Part shown: positions 14,826 through 15,847 of the stretch, piece after piece
Numbering within the stretch: the stretch's first letter is position 1
How the letters are laid out: each line of letters begins with the position of its first letter
Assembly: GCF_030530945.1 (NCBI RefSeq)
Contig: NZ_JAUMTZ010000020.1
Location: 1 to 15,847, forward strand
Direction of reading: 5' to 3'
DNA from: Kocuria sp.
GTDB lineage: Bacteria > Actinomycetota > Actinomycetes > Actinomycetales > Micrococcaceae
DNA length: 15,847 nt
Translations under genes and position numbers: made by a program
Notes under the pieces: model-generated
The model's input: only the letters and a program-made list of their open reading frames with translations
Database searches by the model: none
What the model was told of the DNA's origin: nothing

Positions 14826-14869
14826 TCGGGATGACAGGATTTGAACCTGCGACCCCTTGACCCCCAGTC
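14826..14869 (-). other. attachment site: 3' fragment of tRNA-Pro(GGG)
   Basis: Read on the minus strand this is the 3' half of a proline tRNA. It has loop CTGGGGG with anticodon GGG at 14865-14863, then TCAAG (14860-14856), and T arm GCAGG-TTCAAAT-CCTGT. Acceptor strand CATCCCG (14833-14827) and discriminator A (14826) follow. CCA is not encoded in full. Upstream only the two bases GA of the expected CTTGA stem strand remain; no D arm or 5' acceptor strand (CGGGATG) follows, so this is not a working tRNA. Partial tRNA 3' ends beginning at the anticodon loop are the known mark of tyrosine-recombinase integration, where the loop is the crossover. The terminator on the 3' side suggests the chromosome is to the left and the element to the right. 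The intact tRNA should be at the far end of the element. Confidence 0.82.
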
Positions 14870-14882
14870 GTGTCCTCTTGAC

Positions 14883-14986
14883 GGATACCGAGGATTACCG
14901 CTAGTTCCCTATCGGTACTAGTCAGAGCGGTGTCCCACCCCCTGGGCCCCTCCCATTCATACCGCCGATTACCGACGATTACCGCT
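14883..14986 (+). repeat. Phased GATTACCG direct repeats beside the att site
   Basis: GATTACCG occurs at 14893-14900, 14967-14974 and 14977-14984; the first and third continue as GATTACCGCT, and the last two are 10 bp apart. Two copies are preceded by ATACCG at about 10 bp spacing (14885-14890 and 14960-14965). Short direct repeats with helical phasing next to a tRNA att core are typical of integrase arm or excisionase sites. That function is inferred. Confidence 0.6.
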
Positions 14987-14988
14987 GA

Positions 14989-15008
14989 AAGTGGACAGTA
15001 AGTGGACA
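14989..15008 (+). repeat. AAGTGGACA tandem pair, 11-bp period
   Basis: AAGTGGACA lies at 14989-14997 and again at 15000-15008. The period of one helical turn would put both on the same DNA face, as for a small DNA-bending protein. Confidence 0.5.
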
Positions 15009-15033
15009 CCTGCCAGCGGCGCATCTACCCAGC

Positions 15034-15039
15034 TAGACT
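15034..15039 (+). promoter_or_regulatory. -10 box for the lipoprotein gene
   Basis: TAGACT fits TANNNT and predicts a start near 15046, leaving a 24-nt leader that includes the SD AGGAG (15058-15062). TGCCAG at 15011-15016, 17 bp upstream, is a poor -35. Confidence 0.42.
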
Positions 15040-15069
15040 CACCACACCCCCCCATCTAGGAGACCCCCC

Positions 15070-15699
15070 ATGCACCGCCACACTCTCGCTCTGCTCATTC
15101 CCGCCACGCTCGCGGCCCTCACCCTCACCGGGTGCGGAGGCGGCGACACGCCGAAGGAGACCGCGAGTCCTTCCGCGAGCATCACCAGCGCGTCGCCCAG
15201 CGCCACCAGGTCCGCCACCCCCACCAAGACCGCGTCGAGCGAGCCTGCCTCGGAGCCGTCCGAAACGCCCGGCGCCGCAGAGACCGCACCGGCCCAGGCA
15301 TCCGCGCCGACGCAGGCTGCCGCCGGCAATGACGATGTGCAGCAGTTCTTCCAGACCGGCGGGCAGTGCATCTCCGACGTGTGGAGCTCCTCCATGCCGC
15401 ACACGGACGCCCTGCAGCAGAAGGTCATCGACTACTGCGCCGCGAACCAGCTCGGGGACTGGGCGGGCGGGGTGGACCCGATGGACCCGAAGAACTACGG
15501 CGGCGGTCAGCAGGAGCCCGCGGAGAAGTCGGAGGCCGAGAAGGCTGAGGACATCGCTCAGTGCAAGTCGCTGGACATCAACACGGCGACGTCGGGGGCG
15601 ATCCAGTACTGCTACACGGAGTACGGGATCGACGTGGCGGCGGCACCCGCTGCAGACCCGGACGCCACTGCGGACGTGGCTGGCCCCTCGGCCCCGTAG
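15070..15699 (+). CDS. Ser/Thr/Pro-rich lipoprotein with two Cys pairs
   Basis: 209-aa predicted lipoprotein of unknown function. A type II signal peptide covers residues 1-21, with basic start MHRH, a hydrophobic core and lipobox LTGC, so C22 would be lipid-anchored on the outer face of the membrane. Residues 28-85 are a low-complexity Ser/Thr/Ala/Pro spacer. The mature domain begins near 86 and holds four cysteines in two similar units: GGQCIS...IDYCAANQ (C100, C123) and IAQCKS...QYCYTEYG (C165, C181), joined by a linker with Gly-Gly-Gln and Glu/Lys runs. The two pairs probably form disulfides. A short Ala/Pro/Asp tail follows. The ATG has TAGGAGA upstream. It is the first gene inside the putative integrated element and is followed by a hairpin, so it may be a single-gene cargo unit. 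I do not recognise a named family. Confidence 0.85.
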   Translation: MHRHTLALLIPATLAALTLTGCGGGDTPKETASPSASITSASPSATRSATPTKTASSEPASEPSETPGAAETAPAQASAPTQAAAGNDDVQQFFQTGGQCISDVWSSSMPHTDALQQKVIDYCAANQLGDWAGGVDPMDPKNYGGGQQEPAEKSEAEKAEDIAQCKSLDINTATSGAIQYCYTEYGIDVAAAPAADPDATADVAGPSAP

Positions 15700-15718
15700 C
15701 CCTTGGGGCATGACGAAA

Positions 15719-15749
15719 GCGCCCCCGCACCGGACTGGTGCGGGGGCGC
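15719..15749 (+). terminator. GC-rich hairpin terminator after the lipoprotein gene
   Basis: A perfect 13-bp stem, GCGCCCCCGCACC (15719-15731) and its complement (15737-15749), encloses the loop GGACT, 19 bp after the stop codon. What follows (ATCACTATCTCT) is not a real T-run, but hairpins without U-tracts commonly end genes in high-GC actinobacteria. From 15750 to the window end I see no supported feature. Confidence 0.6.
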
Positions 15750-15847
15750 ATCACTATCTCTGACGAGGGCACCTGAACGACGCCCGCAGGGCCCTGTGGA
15801 CGTGATGGAACCCTTCGAGGCGCCGGGGGTCTCCGCGTGACAGCGCG

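Larger units (their letters stand above)
14769..15069. other. Non-coding junction region (301 bp)
   Basis: No protein gene is convincing here. It holds in order the bidirectional terminator, the tRNA-Pro fragment, a visibly more A+T-rich stretch with the two direct-repeat families, and a promoter for the lipoprotein gene. A 90-codon minus-strand frame spans it but has no usable SD and reads through the tRNA remnant. Confidence 0.6.

Noticed and set aside
14826..14900. A complete tRNA-Pro gene
   Set aside because: The 5' acceptor strand, D arm and most of the 5' anticodon stem are missing; folding with the available upstream bases fails.
14752..15024. A 90-codon minus-strand frame across the att region (contains QGVAGSNPVIPT)
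   Set aside because: That phrase is the translated tRNA T-arm and acceptor; the frame has no SD, runs through repeats and a terminator, and matches no integrase or excisionase I know.
15750..15847. Start of another gene at the right edge
   Set aside because: No SD-start combination with a sensible frame is visible in the last 98 bases.

Overview
The window is high-GC DNA in which nearly every strand is covered by well-spaced, SD-preceded genes with G/C at third codon positions. The gene families (a GarA-type FHA protein with two MerR regulators and a DUF151 protein, an actinobacterial pyruvate carboxylase, TANNNT -10 boxes directly abutting start codons) point to an actinobacterium. Family Micrococcaceae (Kocuria/Micrococcus/Arthrobacter-like) is my best guess from gene content and protein style; that is an inference, not a match.

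Layout, left to right. Positions 1-2955 (-) hold pyruvate carboxylase, cut at its C-terminus by the window edge. Divergent from it is an orphan ParA/MinD-type ATPase (3168-4004, +). Next is the conserved actinobacterial block gcvH - garA (FHA) - merR - DUF151 - merR, read on the minus strand from 6947 down to 4034, in the same order as Rv1826-Rv1830 of Mycobacterium tuberculosis. The last gene has its own TTG start, a recognisable promoter and a palindrome that may be an operator. Divergent from gcvH is a two-gene potassium uptake system, trkH/ktrB and trkA/ktrA (7095-9339, +), with a 15-bp GC-rich hairpin between the genes. A CobW/COG0523 metal GTPase (9352-10356, -) and a CPA1 Na+/H+ antiporter (10429-12141, +) are divergent from one another. 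Then come a MalY/PatB-type PLP aminotransferase broken by one extra G in a run of seven (12166-13318, -), a small ferritin-like conserved protein just upstream of it (13348-13821, -), and a cytoplasmic alpha/beta hydrolase (14001-14768, +).

The right end differs in kind. After a strong bidirectional terminator there is a 44-bp 3' fragment of a tRNA-Pro(GGG) gene with no 5' half. This is the signature of one end of an element integrated by a tyrosine recombinase. Beyond it lies a less GC-rich stretch with short phased direct repeats (GATTACCG x3, AAGTGGACA x2), as expected of integrase/excisionase arm sites. The first gene there encodes a Ser/Thr/Pro-rich lipoprotein with two cysteine pairs and its own hairpin terminator. 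I infer that the core chromosome ends at about 14826-14869 and that a prophage, ICE or genomic island continues past the right edge, with the intact tRNA-Pro at its far end.

Functionally the core part combines anaplerosis (Pyc), a 2-oxoglutarate-node regulator (GarA) with glycine cleavage (GcvH), and monovalent cation balance (TrkH/TrkA plus antiporter). I see no CRISPR array, insertion sequence, complete tRNA or rRNA gene in the window.
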